A DNA stretch of 56,992 bases. Origin: Planomicrobium sp. CPCC 101079. GTDB lineage: Bacteria > Bacillota > Bacilli > Bacillales_A > Planococcaceae. The stretch covers positions 1 to 56,992 of the forward strand of contig NZ_VOHC01000010.1 in NCBI RefSeq assembly GCF_007859275.1, in the 5' to 3' direction. The notes beneath the pieces are model-generated. The model saw only the letters and a program-made list of their open reading frames with translations. It was not told where the DNA came from and ran no database searches. The translations under genes and the position numbers were made by a program. This document shows positions 39,678-49,249 of the stretch, in pieces; positions within the stretch are counted from its first letter, which is position 1, and each line of letters opens with the position of its first letter.

Positions 39678-40831
39678 AGCAGTTGAATATATTTGTAACC
39701 ATCCTGATTATGATGATCATTGGCGCTTTGATTGGGGGGTTCACGAACTATATCGCTATTAAGATGTTGTTCCGCCCCTATAAAGCGCTGTACATTGGCA
39801 AGTGGCGCTTGCCATTTACACCGGGGCTAATTCCAAAGCGGCGCGATGAATTGTCGACTCAACTTGGCCGGACCATTGTCCAGCATTTATTGACGCCGGA
39901 AACATTCAAAAAGCGTTTCTTCAATGAAGAAATGACGCAAAAGACAGAAAGATGGATTCAAAATCAGTTGGAAGTCCAAGTGTTCCAATCACCGAGAACG
40001 ATTAATGGCTGGCTTGAAGGAGTCGGCCAGCACGGAATTGATGTCCGTGTTGAAAGGAAACTTGATGAATTGGTTGACCGCCAAGCTTTGGCGCTCGCTG
40101 ATTACATTGAAGGGAAAACAATCGGTGAATTGATGCCTGAAAAATGGAAAGAAGAAACCGAATTGAAATTGATCCAAGGGGCAAAGTATGCCATTGACCG
40201 TGGTTCGGATTATTTTTCTTCTCTTGAAGGGCGGGCTACGATCAAAAACTTTCTGGACGAATTTCTGGCTTCCCGCGGGCGTATTGGCAATATGCTGCAT
40301 TCCCTGATAGGGGAGTCGCGGACAATTGTCGACCGCATCCAGCCTGAAATCATTAAATTCCTGAACTCCCCGCGAACATTTGAATTTGCGGTGACGCTTG
40401 CATACGGGGAATGGGAAAAGTTTCAAGAGCGGAAAGCCGATGAGCTGCTGGTGGAATTTGATTTTAAACCGGCCCTCAATACAGTCAAACAATATGTCAA
40501 AGAAACAGCCAATATTGAAGGGCGTTTAAACACGACACTTGCTGAGACTTGGCCAACAGGGGTAGAATGGACAAGAACGAATTTTACTCCGCTTGTGACG
40601 GAGTTCATCTTCCAACAGGGAGAAGAAAAATTAGAAGACACCTTGCGGAAAATCGATATTGAAGGCATGGTGAAAACGCAAGTCGATTCTCTCCCATTAG
40701 AACGCTTAGAAGAACTCGTTCTGGGGATTTCACAAAGAGAATTGAAAATGATCACGGCATTAGGATTTGTTCTTGGGGGTGTAATCGGAATTTTCCAAGG
40801 GCTTCTTAGTCTCATGATGAATACAATGTAA
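39674..40831 (+). CDS. yheB: DUF445 membrane protein YheB
   Basis: The 385-residue protein has an N-terminal span (about 5-27), the family motif GGFTNYIAIKMLFRPYKA, LPFTPGLIPKRRDELSTQLG, a long helical middle region and a C-terminal span (about 358-380). This is the DUF445 layout of B. subtilis YheB. Function is unknown. The GTG start lies in the overlap GTGA with a 10-codon ORF (39645-39677) that has its own SD (AGGTGGAG), suggesting coupled initiation because yheB itself lacks a good SD. yheA follows 12 bases downstream. Confidence 0.82.
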   Translation: MKQLNIFVTILIMMIIGALIGGFTNYIAIKMLFRPYKALYIGKWRLPFTPGLIPKRRDELSTQLGRTIVQHLLTPETFKKRFFNEEMTQKTERWIQNQLEVQVFQSPRTINGWLEGVGQHGIDVRVERKLDELVDRQALALADYIEGKTIGELMPEKWKEETELKLIQGAKYAIDRGSDYFSSLEGRATIKNFLDEFLASRGRIGNMLHSLIGESRTIVDRIQPEIIKFLNSPRTFEFAVTLAYGEWEKFQERKADELLVEFDFKPALNTVKQYVKETANIEGRLNTTLAETWPTGVEWTRTNFTPLVTEFIFQQGEEKLEDTLRKIDIEGMVKTQVDSLPLERLEELVLGISQRELKMITALGFVLGGVIGIFQGLLSLMMNTM

Positions 40832-40843
40832 AGGAGAATGATG

Positions 40844-41191
40844 ATGGCAGTAAACATTTATGACGACATCAACAAATTAGCAAGCACATTCCGCGAAACA
40901 GAAGAATTCGGTAAACTTCAGGAGGCAGTTGCTGCAGTGACTGCAGATGATGAAGCAAACGACTTGTTCAAGAGCTTCCGTGATCTGCAAATTACGCTTC
41001 AACAAAAACAAGCGCAAGGTGAAGAAATCACTGAAGAAGAAATCATGGGCGCTCAACAAACCGCTCAAGAAGCGCAGCAAAACCCAAAAATCTTGGCAAT
41101 GCTGGAAGCTGAAATGGGCTTGAGCCAAATGATCGAAGAAGTGAACCGTGTATTGATCCAACCGGTTCAAGCTTTATACGAAAGCATGTAA
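40844..41191 (+). CDS. yheA: YlbF/YmcA-family protein YheA
   Basis: A 115-residue, mostly alpha-helical protein of the YlbF/YmcA/YheA family (MAVNIYDDINKLASTFRE, then FRDLQITLQQKQAQGEEITE). Paralogues YlbF and YmcA form the Y-complex that helps RNase Y process mRNA; YheA has no settled role. Three consecutive ATGs are available, and 40844 has the best spacing (7 bases) from AAAGGAG. It is co-transcribed with yheB. Confidence 0.88.
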   Translation: MAVNIYDDINKLASTFRETEEFGKLQEAVAAVTADDEANDLFKSFRDLQITLQQKQAQGEEITEEEIMGAQQTAQEAQQNPKILAMLEAEMGLSQMIEEVNRVLIQPVQALYESM

Positions 41192-41222
41192 AAATTTCTC
41201 TTAAATAAAGGGATACAAGAAG

Positions 41223-41282
41223 AAGACACCGAATACGTAAAGATGAATGCTAATTCATTTTTGCGAAAGGGTGTCTTTTTCT
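41223..41282 (+). terminator. Terminator of yheB-yheA, overlapping the next SD
   Basis: AAGACACC (41223-41230) pairs with GGTGTCTT (41270-41277), T-run to 41280, with an inner ATGAAT / ATTCAT hairpin. The only purine-rich site before the next gene, GAAAGGGTG, lies in the 3-prime arm, so this structure could also limit initiation at 41284. Confidence 0.7.
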
Positions 41283-41283
41283 T

Positions 41284-42063
41284 ATGTACGAAACCATCCA
41301 ATTAATAAAAAAAGATCGTGTTGGCCACTTGGTATTGAATCGGCCAAAATCGATGAATGCGATGACCGGCTTAATGATGAAAGAACTGGCCGACTGTTTT
41401 GAATCGTTGCTTCAAGATGGCTCACTTCAAGTGTTGGTCATTCGGGGAGAAGGGCGTGCTTTCTCAGCAGGAGGCGATATCAAGGAAATGATGGATCCCG
41501 ATCGTCCGATGGATATCGATGTGGTGATGAAAGATGTGTCGCGTCTGGCAAAAGCGCTTTATACACTGCCGCAGATTACCATTGCGTCGATACACGGGGC
41601 TTCAGCGGGCCTTGGTTTTAGCATGGCGTTAGCTTGTGACTATATTATTGCGGAAGAAGGCAGCAAGTTGGCGATGAACTTTATCGGCATCGGCCTTGTA
41701 CCGGACGGCGGCGGACATTTTTTCTTAAAAGAACGTGTTGGGGTCCCGAAAGCCAAACAAATTATTTGGGCCGGGCAAACGTTGAAAGCGCATGATGCGA
41801 TGGCAAAAGGACTGGTGGATGAAGTGACTGCGGAAGGGCGCGCGCTTGAACACGCCGAAGCATATGCGCAAGAAATGCTGATGTCGCCGCTTCGGGCCAA
41901 ATTAGCATCAAAACATGCGCTGCACCAGCTTAAAATCGGAGAACTTGATAAGATGCTGGAAATGGAAGCGGCTGCGCAATCGGCCATGCGAAAATCGGAA
42001 GACCACCTTGAAGGCATCCAAGCGTTTGTTGAAAAACGCAAACCGGAATTTACGGGAAAATAA
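41284..42063 (+). CDS. yhaR: Enoyl-CoA hydratase/isomerase family protein YhaR
   Basis: The 259-residue crotonase-fold protein has both oxyanion-hole segments, GRAFSAGGDIKEMM and IHGASAGLGFSMALACDYI, and the helix NFIGIGLVPDGGGHFFL. One of the two glutamates usual in enoyl-CoA hydratases is not evident (VPDGGG in place of the more common PDGGGS/PEAG context), so isomerase or hydrolase action is possible. Its place between yheA and yhaQ matches YhaR. The SD lies inside the preceding terminator stem. Confidence 0.82.
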   Translation: MYETIQLIKKDRVGHLVLNRPKSMNAMTGLMMKELADCFESLLQDGSLQVLVIRGEGRAFSAGGDIKEMMDPDRPMDIDVVMKDVSRLAKALYTLPQITIASIHGASAGLGFSMALACDYIIAEEGSKLAMNFIGIGLVPDGGGHFFLKERVGVPKAKQIIWAGQTLKAHDAMAKGLVDEVTAEGRALEHAEAYAQEMLMSPLRAKLASKHALHQLKIGELDKMLEMEAAAQSAMRKSEDHLEGIQAFVEKRKPEFTGK

Positions 42064-42153
42064 CAGTCGCTTGAAGAAAAAGGGTTCGATTGTCTGAAAC
42101 AACGAAAATTTCTAGGCTCTTTTCACCTTAGTAATTACTTTATGTAAACATAG

Positions 42154-42181
42154 GAAGCGTATTCTAACTCGAATACGCTTC
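42154..42181. other. Perfect 11-bp hairpin in the yhaR downstream region
   Basis: GAAGCGTATTC (42154-42164) pairs with GAATACGCTTC (42171-42181). No T-run follows on either strand, but its place between convergent genes suggests a transcription end or mRNA 3-prime protection. Confidence 0.55.
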
Positions 42182-42222
42182 TCGGTTCATTTGATTGAGA
42201 ATAACTAGTTGCATTCAACGCC

Positions 42223-42456
42223 TTATAATAAGATAAAACTTTGAATAGATACAACTAGTGAAAATGCAAATGCAAGTACCAACAACCAGCCCATCAGCTT
42301 TCTGTTTTGCTGGAATTCCTGTATCCCCATCATCAACATTGTGAGTCCCAAAAATAAAGTCAAATATGCTTGAAATTCATAATTTCGTGTAATTAGCCCA
42401 TAACCAGCCAGGCCTAATGAAATAATGGAAAATAAAATCCGGAAAATTACTAACAA
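42223..42456 (-). CDS. Small membrane protein, YczI/DUF3953-like
   Basis: A 77-residue protein with three hydrophobic helices; ITRNYEFQAYLTLFLGLTML and GIQEFQQNRKLMGWLL resemble the YczI family. Function unknown. The TTG start lies 8 bases from AAGGAGG, a strong signal. It stands alone, convergent with yhaR. The 164 bases upstream hold only the terminator of the next minus-strand gene. Confidence 0.7.
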   Translation of the reverse strand: MLVIFRILFSIISLGLAGYGLITRNYEFQAYLTLFLGLTMLMMGIQEFQQNRKLMGWLLVLAFAFSLVVSIQSFILL

Positions 42457-42598
42457 CGTTGCTTCCTCCTTGAATGAAACCGTCTGTTTTCTTAACTAAG
42501 GCAATAGCCAAATGACATTCAGCAAAATTTGCGATGAAGCATTCATTTTATTAGTGAAGCGAAATGAAAAATACTGAAAATAATTCTCTAAAACTTTT

Positions 42599-42627
42599 AA
42601 AAGCATGGCGCATTTTGCCATGCTTTT
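42599..42627 (-). terminator. Terminator of yhzD
   Basis: AAAAGCATGGC (42599-42609) pairs with GCCATGCTTTT (42617-42627); the minus-strand continuation is TTTTAAAAGTTTT. Confidence 0.8.
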
Positions 42628-42633
42628 CGTCTT

Positions 42634-42819
42634 TTATGAATGGAACAGCAATAATTTTCCGGCTGGCGAAACAACACGGTGCGTTTGGTTCAACAAATCT
42701 TTTTCTTCAAGAAGCGCCCGTCCTTTGTCTCGTGCTTCCTCATCAGTAGAAGCAGTGAACGTTTCTTCCGTGATCAATTTGCCGGTTTGCTCAAAAGCAG
42801 TTAATTTATACGTTTTCAT
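42634..42819 (-). CDS. yhzD: YhzD-like small protein
   Basis: The 61-residue protein starts MKTYKLTAFEQTGKLITEE and ends in a HRVVSPAGKLLLFH segment, like B. subtilis YhzD, which is encoded in the same neighbourhood. No function is known. AAAGGAT precedes the ATG. It is divergent from yhaQ. Confidence 0.75.
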   Translation of the reverse strand: MKTYKLTAFEQTGKLITEETFTASTDEEARDKGRALLEEKDLLNQTHRVVSPAGKLLLFHS

Positions 42820-42943
42820 GCTGAAAACATCCTTTCTGAATGCTTATTCATTTTAAGTATAGCCGGTTTTAATTTAAATGTCCTCCGATTGCGAAACATT
42901 TTAATGGGTGTTCCGTATAAATAAAGAGAGAGGAGGAGTCTAA

Positions 42944-43843
42944 ATGGCTTTATATGTAGAACAAGCGACAAAAAAATTCGGGGATTTTACAGCTGTAGAC
43001 AATGTTTCGCTCAGGGTAGAACGAGGCCAAATGCATGGCTTTTTGGGTGCCAACGGAGCAGGGAAAACGACGACATTTCGGATGATTCTGGGGCTTCTTG
43101 ATCCCACTCACGGAGAGGTTAGTTGGAACGGAAAGCCTATTACATACGGGACAAGCCCGGAAATCGGCTATTTGCCGGAAGAACGGGGTTTGTACCCAAA
43201 GATGAAAGTTGAAGACCAACTGATTTATTTGGCGGAATTGCGCCGGATGCCGAGGAAAGAGGCGAAGCGGGAAGTGGCCAATTGGCTTGAGCGGTTTGAA
43301 GTGCCTCACTATGCTTTGAAAAAAGTGGAGGAGTTGTCAAAAGGCAATCAACAGAAAATCCAGCTTATTGCATCTCTGTTGCATAAACCATCTTTGCTGA
43401 TTTTGGATGAGCCGTTCAGCGGACTTGATCCGGTCAATGTGGAAATGCTGAAGAGCGCCATTCTGGACTTTCAAAAACAAGGGGCAACTATTGTATTCTC
43501 CAGCCACCGAATGGACCATGTTGAAGAATTGTGCGATGACATCAGCATTTTGGATAAAGGAAAAATGATTTTGTCCGGCTCGATCCGTGACGTGAAACGG
43601 TCTTTCGGCAAACAAAATGTCCGCATCAAAACAGAAGGCGACTTGTCAGCGCTGATGGATGTGAAGGGCGTAGAGAAATACAAGAAAACACGCGATGGAG
43701 CGCTGTTTCAAATTGCTGATGAAAAAACTGCGCAAACGCTTTTAACTGAATCGATGAAGTTTGGGACACTGCGGCATTTTGCCATCGAAGAACCTTCGCT
43801 CGAAGAAATTTTCATCGCAAAGGTGGGAAAAGTGTATGCATAG
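42944..43843 (+). CDS. yhaQ: ABC transporter ATPase YhaQ (NatA-like)
   Basis: A 299-residue ATPase of the ABC-2 export type. Walker A GANGAGKTT (about 34-42), signature LSKGNQQKIQLIASLLHKP, Walker B LLILDEPFSGLDPVN and the H-loop VFSSHRMDHVEEL are present, followed by a C-terminal extension (about 215-299). With YhaP it probably forms a sodium- or drug-extrusion system like NatAB, by homology. AGGAGGAG precedes the ATG. The last 8 bases overlap yhaP. Confidence 0.9.
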   Translation: MALYVEQATKKFGDFTAVDNVSLRVERGQMHGFLGANGAGKTTTFRMILGLLDPTHGEVSWNGKPITYGTSPEIGYLPEERGLYPKMKVEDQLIYLAELRRMPRKEAKREVANWLERFEVPHYALKKVEELSKGNQQKIQLIASLLHKPSLLILDEPFSGLDPVNVEMLKSAILDFQKQGATIVFSSHRMDHVEELCDDISILDKGKMILSGSIRDVKRSFGKQNVRIKTEGDLSALMDVKGVEKYKKTRDGALFQIADEKTAQTLLTESMKFGTLRHFAIEEPSLEEIFIAKVGKVYA

Positions 43844-45083
43844 TTTTTGGATTATTTTCAAGCAGGCGTTCCTGACAAAAGCAAAAACAAAATCTTTCGT
43901 TATCACTACACTGATTGTCTGTGCCTCTTTTTTTCTGATGGCAAATCTGCCGAAAATTTTAGATGTGTTCCAAGGTCCTCAAGAAGATTCGGTCCTCCAT
44001 ATTGTGGATGCATCAGGAGAACTGGCCTCCCGTTTTCAAGAGCAGCTGGAATTGCTGGATAGCAGCGTCCAAGCGATGCCCACTGACATGACGGAGCAGG
44101 AATTGAAAGATGGCATCATAGATGGCACGGTCTATGCTTACATAGTGCTTGAAAAAGAAGAACAGCTGACGGCACGCTACGTTTCGGAATCGGCCAATGA
44201 AATGGAAAACGGTTCCGATATTGAACAAGCGGTGCAATCACTGCAAACGGTTTTAACGGCTGAAAATTTGAACTTGAATGGCAGCCAAGTACAGCAGTTG
44301 TTTTCGCCGGCCGTATTTGAACGGGAAGCGGTATCGGAGTCGTCTAAATCGCAGGAAGAATTAAGCCAGGCAAGAGGGCTGGTTTACATTTTGATCATGT
44401 TGATTTATATGTCTGTCATTTATTACCCCAATATGATCGCCACGGAAGTGGCCACTGAAAAATCATCCCGGGTCATGGAAATTCTGATTTCAAGCGTTTC
44501 TCCTGTCAAGCACATGTTTGCGAAAATTGCGGGCATCGGCACACTCGGCATTTTGCAGATGATGCTTTTTGGCTTGTCAGGCTATGTGGCGATCAAAACG
44601 GCTGGAACGAGTATGACAGAGGGCGTTTTCAGTGTTTTCGGTTTTTCGGAAGTAAAGATCAGCACCTTCTTGTTTGCCGTTCTATTTTTCCTATTGGGGT
44701 ATTTTCTATATGCTGTGCTTGCCGCGCTGCTCGGTTCACTTGTTAGCCGGATCGAAGATGCGCAGCAATTGATGCTTCCGATGATGTTTTTAATCATTGT
44801 GGCTTCGTTTATTGCCTTTTCCGGCATTTCCGTACCAGAAGCAAAATTTGTGACCGTTGCATCTTTCATTCCGTTCTTTACGCCGCTGGTCATGTTTTTG
44901 CGTGTCGGCATGCTTGATCTTCCGCTATGGGAGCCGCTGTTGGCGGTTGCCCTTATGCTGATCACCATCGGGCTTCTTGGCTGGTTTGGGGCAAGGGTCT
45001 ATAGGGGCGGGGTATTGATGTATGGCTCTTCCCAATCGCTAAAAGATATACGGAAAGCTATCGCATTGGGCAATAAAAAATAA
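43836..45083 (+). CDS. yhaP: ABC-2 permease YhaP (NatB-like)
   Basis: The 415-residue permease has an N-terminal span (about 20-38), a large extracytoplasmic domain (about 45-185) and five or six spans in the second half beginning ARGLVYILIMLIYMSVIYY. VATEKSSRVMEILISSVSP is the coupling segment to the ATPase, typical of the NatB type. The start at 43836 follows AAGGTGGG and lies inside the yhaQ end; the longer frame from 43761 is just yhaQ read in another frame. Confidence 0.88.
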   Translation: MHSFWIIFKQAFLTKAKTKSFVITTLIVCASFFLMANLPKILDVFQGPQEDSVLHIVDASGELASRFQEQLELLDSSVQAMPTDMTEQELKDGIIDGTVYAYIVLEKEEQLTARYVSESANEMENGSDIEQAVQSLQTVLTAENLNLNGSQVQQLFSPAVFEREAVSESSKSQEELSQARGLVYILIMLIYMSVIYYPNMIATEVATEKSSRVMEILISSVSPVKHMFAKIAGIGTLGILQMMLFGLSGYVAIKTAGTSMTEGVFSVFGFSEVKISTFLFAVLFFLLGYFLYAVLAALLGSLVSRIEDAQQLMLPMMFLIIVASFIAFSGISVPEAKFVTVASFIPFFTPLVMFLRVGMLDLPLWEPLLAVALMLITIGLLGWFGARVYRGGVLMYGSSQSLKDIRKAIALGNKK

Positions 45084-45091
45084 TGGAAAAG

Positions 45092-45128
45092 CCGTTAGCG
45101 GAGGAGTTTTCTGCTAACGGTTTTTTTT
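45092..45128 (+). terminator. Terminator of yhaQP
   Basis: CCGTTAGC (45092-45099) pairs with GCTAACGG (45113-45120), followed by eight T. Confidence 0.9.
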
Positions 45129-45186
45129 CGGCCTCTTCCATGTTAAAATAAGAACAAATATTCGGCTTTTTAAAGGGGTTTTATTT

Positions 45187-46404
45187 ATGGGGCATATTCG
45201 ATTTATCCATGCGGCCGACTTGCATTTAGGCAGTCCGTTTACAGGCATGAAGGGTTTGCAGAAAGAGCAGTGGAAAAAGTTGAAAGACAGCACACTGGAT
45301 GCTTTTGACCGGCTGATTGACTACACTGTCGCAGAACGGCCTGATTTTTTACTGATCGTCGGCGATATCTATGACGGAGAGGATCGCAGCATCCGTGCAC
45401 AGCACCGGTTCCAATTAGGGATGCAGCGCCTTCGGGATTCAGGAATTCCAGTGGTGATCAGCCATGGCAACCATGATCACTTAAGCGGCAAATGGACTCG
45501 TTTCGAATTGCCGGAAAATGTGCATGCATTTGGGCCAGCCGTTTCCCAAATAGAGCTATCAACCGAACATGGAGATGTGGTCATTACCGGTTTCAGTTAT
45601 GGGGAACGCCATATTAAAGAACCGATGATTTCAGCTTATCCGCCTGCTGAAAGGCAAGAAGCTTTCTATATTGGCATGCTGCACGGGAGCATGGAAGGAG
45701 ATACAGCGCACGCTGTGTACGCTCCTTTTACAAAAGAGCAGCTGCTCACCAAAAATTACGATTATTGGGCGCTTGGCCATATCCATATGCGGCAGGAATT
45801 GCACCAGGAGCCGTCCATTGTGTATTCCGGCAATATCCAAGGGCGCCATAAGGGAGAAGCAGGACAAAAAGGCTTCTACGATGTCGCATTGTCAAAACAT
45901 GAAACCTTGCTTTCTTTTGTGCCGGTATCCGTTATTCAATTTGACCGCATTGCGGTCTCTTGCAGCGGAATGATGCATATGAACGAAGTGCTGGAGGCAT
46001 GCCGAGAAGCTGCAGCCCAGTATGCCAGCCGTTACGGGGAAGCTATTGTCGAGCTGGAATTTATCGGCATGGACGCAGAAGCAGCTGAGCTCTTCAGGGA
46101 GATTCCGGAAACTGAATTGATGGAAACAATCCGTGAAGCGGTAGAAGCGGATGGGGAGTTTGTATGGATCCACAGTCTCGCTTTTGAGGAAAATGCGGCT
46201 GACTTGCCGATATCACCGTTTGGCGAACAAATTATTGGTGCTATCAAGGCTTGGAACATCAACAACTGGAAAGAAGTGCTGAATGATTTGTACCGGCATC
46301 CAAAAGGCAGCAGATTTCTTGATGCGATAGACAACCAAACCATTGACGAACTTCAAGAAGGTGCCATCCAGAAAATACGGCGCGGCATGCAAATAGAGGA
46401 GTAA
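45187..46404 (+). CDS. yhaO: SbcD/Mre11-like exonuclease YhaO
   Basis: A 405-residue calcineurin-type metallophosphoesterase. The metal motifs are RFIHAADLHLGSPF (D-x-H), LIVGDIYDG (G-D-x-x-D), VISHGNHDHLSG (G-N-H-D), MLHGS and LGHIHMRQ, all intact, as in DNA repair exonucleases of the SbcD/Mre11 type. AAAGGGG precedes the ATG. It overlaps functionally with yhaN, 4 bases downstream, as SbcD with SbcC. Confidence 0.9.
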   Translation: MGHIRFIHAADLHLGSPFTGMKGLQKEQWKKLKDSTLDAFDRLIDYTVAERPDFLLIVGDIYDGEDRSIRAQHRFQLGMQRLRDSGIPVVISHGNHDHLSGKWTRFELPENVHAFGPAVSQIELSTEHGDVVITGFSYGERHIKEPMISAYPPAERQEAFYIGMLHGSMEGDTAHAVYAPFTKEQLLTKNYDYWALGHIHMRQELHQEPSIVYSGNIQGRHKGEAGQKGFYDVALSKHETLLSFVPVSVIQFDRIAVSCSGMMHMNEVLEACREAAAQYASRYGEAIVELEFIGMDAEAAELFREIPETELMETIREAVEADGEFVWIHSLAFEENAADLPISPFGEQIIGAIKAWNINNWKEVLNDLYRHPKGSRFLDAIDNQTIDELQEGAIQKIRRGMQIEE

Positions 46405-46408
46405 CCAT

Positions 46409-49249
46409 ATGAAAATTGAAAAATTGATTATTTACGGGTTCGGCAAACATGAAAACCGGACAATTGATGTCAGTCCGCAATTATCTTTGTTTTATGGGCC
46501 TAACGAAGCTGGAAAGACGACCATTCAGCAATTTATCATCCAAACATTGTTTGGCTATCCTATGCGCAATCAAACAAAAACGCGATATGAGCCAAAATCT
46601 GGCGGCAAGTACGGAGGGCAGCTTCAATTGGTTGATGAAAAATACGGCCGGGTAATCGTCGAACGAGTAAAAGGAAAAGCAGCAGGCGATGTAACGGTCT
46701 TTTTTGAAGACGGTACAAGAGGCGGAGAAGCCGAGCTGAAAATGATTTTGCGCGACTATGACCGGGCCGCATTCGAATCCATTTTCTCGTTTTCCATCCA
46801 TGAGCTGCAAGGGCTGGAGCGGATGACTGAAGAGGAGTTGAGCAGAACGCTGCTTGCTTCCGGAACAACAGGAATTGATGCCATTACGAAAATGGAAAGC
46901 CGTCTGGAAAAAGATATGGGGTTATTGTTCAAAAAGGCCGGCCGCAATCCGGAAATGAATTTGCTGATTGAAGAACTTAGAGAAAATGAAAAAGAATTGA
47001 GGAACTTTCGGTCGGAGACAGAACTTTACGGACCATATTTAGAGCGGATACACGAGATAGAAAACCGGTTAGCCGATATGACGGAAGAAGAAAAGCAAAT
47101 TTCCAGCAGCATGCGAGAAGCGGAAAAACACCTTCAGTCGCTGCCTTTGCTTGAAAAATCGGCAATGTTAACAAAAGAGCTAAAGGAGCTTGAAGGAGCC
47201 GGCGGTTTTCCAGCAGACGGCAGACGTCGTATGGAAAGGCTGCAAGACCGGATGACCGAAACAGCTTCAAAAATTGATTACGTGAATAACGAGCTAGCAG
47301 CGCTTCGGGGCTCGGAGGAAGGTCTACACGATACAGAAACGCTCGAACAGTTGCTGAACAGGGAATCGGAATGGCATCAACTGCAAATGCTGCATCGCCA
47401 AAAGAAAGATGAAATGACCAAATTGCTGGACGACCAGGAAAGGCTAGTCGGTTTGGTGGGCATGCCAGCCGAAGCGGCGCTGCAGAGCGATGTATCATTG
47501 AACCGCGAAGAACAGCTGATTTTTCATGTTGAGCAACTGGATATGGAAGAAGAGGAAAAGCGCTTTACTGCCCGCCAATTGTCTGAAGAAAAAAGTGTAA
47601 TGGAGAATGCCCGGAAACAGGTGGGTGCGCTTTTGGAACATCGTCCTACGGACAGGGAGCGCCAGGAAGCTGAGCAGTGGCCAGCTATATCAATGCGGCT
47701 GGCTGAGGCAAAAGCTGCGAAGCGTTTAGAGCGTTCCGCCGACTCGCGCATGCTCAGCTTCTTTTTTCTTGGCTTGGGCCTCCTGGGCCTGCTGTTCGGT
47801 ATGATACAGGGAAATTATGCAGTTGCAGGCATAGCGTTCCTTGCGGCAGCAGCCGGTGCTTGGGCAATTATGAAAAACGGCCAGCCGGCAAAAAGGGATA
47901 GCGGCCATGAAAAACTTTTACAGAAGTATGCGGGAAGAGAAACCGAAATGGATGCGCTGGTCCAGCGGGTGAACGAATTCGACCGAAAGCTGGAGGACGC
48001 ACAACTTCGGTTTGCTGCCGCCAAAGAGAAAATAGCACTGCTATCCCAAACAGCACTAGGACAGCCAGCAAAGGAAGCGTACGAGCAATTTCTTGAGCAA
48101 CTGGGAATCGACCCGCGTTCTAACCGGTCAACCGTCCTGGACCTATTTGAAAAGCTAAGAGAAATTCAAGCCGTGCATTCCCGTCTCGGCCGCCTTGAAC
48201 AAGATGTAGCCGTCCTTGCCCGACAGATAAGTGAATGGCTGGAACAAGCGGAAGCGATTTTAACAAGGCCACTATCTCCTGCAGGCCTATATGCTGAGTT
48301 GCGAAGTGAGTATGCCATTCGCCAAAAGCAGAAAGCAGAGGCGCTGAAAAGGGAAGAAAAACGAGCGGAACTTAAGGCCGAGGCTAAAAAAACTGCCGCC
48401 TTTTTAGAGCAAGTAGAAAAAGAAAAACATTTGTTGCTTCAGGAAGCAGCAGCGGCTGACGAAAACGCGTTTTACAAAGTTGCCGACGATGCAGCAAAAA
48501 AAGAAGCCCTTCTGCATGAGCTTGCGCCTATTCGTTCCCAACTTTCTGTTTTAGGGCATGCAGAACTTCCGGCCGGCTTAAACAAAGAAGAGCTAAGCGG
48601 CTTTTTAGCCCATCAGGAAACAAAACTAACGGAACTGAAGAATGAACGCAACGAATTGCTTGCGGAACTGGCTGATAAGCAGCAGACAACGCAAAAACTG
48701 CTATCAAACGGAGAGTACGAAGAGAAGCTACAGCAATTTGAAGAGAAAAAAGCCGAGTTTGCAGCACTTGCGAAAAGCTGGGCGATCAACAAGGCCATCA
48801 TAGAAGCGATCAAGCAAACCATGGACGAATTAAAAGAAAAGAAATTGCCAGCAGTTATTGCTGATGCCGAAACATACTTCAGCAAACTGACAGCCCAAGC
48901 GTATAGCGGATTAGAAATGAATCCCGCGGGCTTTTTCGAAGCGGTAAGAACAGATGGCATGCGTTTTCATATTGCCGAACTGAGCCAAGCGACAAAAGAG
49001 CAAGCATATATTGCTCTAAGGCTGGCCCTTGCGGTGTCGATGCAGCAAAGCCATCCGTTTCCTATAGTGATGGATGACGCTTTTGTCCATTTTGATCGCA
49101 GTCGCCTTCAGCAAATGATAAACTTAATAACAGAGCTGCAAGCGAACCATCAGTTTATTTATTTTACTTGCCATGAAACTATGCAGCAGGTTTGGCCGAA
49201 TGCCCATGTCATTCATGTGGCAAACACAGAAAGGAGTGTGCACTCATGA
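46409..49249 (+). CDS. yhaN: SbcC/Rad50-like ATPase YhaN with central membrane hairpin
   Basis: The 946-residue protein has N-terminal Walker [16 protein letters not shown] (about 31-45), long coiled coils, and C-terminal signature [18 protein letters not shown] with Walker [17 protein letters not shown]. Unlike Rad50, the centre carries a pair of hydrophobic helices (about residues 449-487, [16 protein letters not shown] and [18 protein letters not shown]) in place of a zinc hook, a feature of YhaN proteins, which could fix the complex to the membrane. It is adjacent to yhaO, its presumed nuclease partner, and overlaps yhaM by four bases (ATGA). Confidence 0.9.
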   Translation: MKIEKLIIYGFGKHENRTIDVSPQLSLFYGPNEAGKTTIQQFIIQTLFGYPMRNQTKTRYEPKSGGKYGGQLQLVDEKYGRVIVERVKGKAAGDVTVFFEDGTRGGEAELKMILRDYDRAAFESIFSFSIHELQGLERMTEEELSRTLLASGTTGIDAITKMESRLEKDMGLLFKKAGRNPEMNLLIEELRENEKELRNFRSETELYGPYLERIHEIENRLADMTEEEKQISSSMREAEKHLQSLPLLEKSAMLTKELKELEGAGGFPADGRRRMERLQDRMTETASKIDYVNNELAALRGSEEGLHDTETLEQLLNRESEWHQLQMLHRQKKDEMTKLLDDQERLVGLVGMPAEAALQSDVSLNREEQLIFHVEQLDMEEEEKRFTARQLSEEKSVMENARKQVGALLEHRPTDRERQEAEQWPAISMRLAEAKAAKRLERSADSRMLSFFFLGLGLLGLLFGMIQGNYAVAGIAFLAAAAGAWAIMKNGQPAKRDSGHEKLLQKYAGRETEMDALVQRVNEFDRKLEDAQLRFAAAKEKIALLSQTALGQPAKEAYEQFLEQLGIDPRSNRSTVLDLFEKLREIQAVHSRLGRLEQDVAVLARQISEWLEQAEAILTRPLSPAGLYAELRSEYAIRQKQKAEALKREEKRAELKAEAKKTAAFLEQVEKEKHLLLQEAAAADENAFYKVADDAAKKEALLHELAPIRSQLSVLGHAELPAGLNKEELSGFLAHQETKLTELKNERNELLAELADKQQTTQKLLSNGEYEEKLQQFEEKKAEFAALAKSWAINKAIIEAIKQTMDELKEKKLPAVIADAETYFSKLTAQAYSGLEMNPAGFFEAVRTDGMRFHIAELSQATKEQAYIALRLALAVSMQQSHPFPIVMDDAFVHFDRSRLQQMINLITELQANHQFIYFTCHETMQQVWPNAHVIHVANTERSVHS

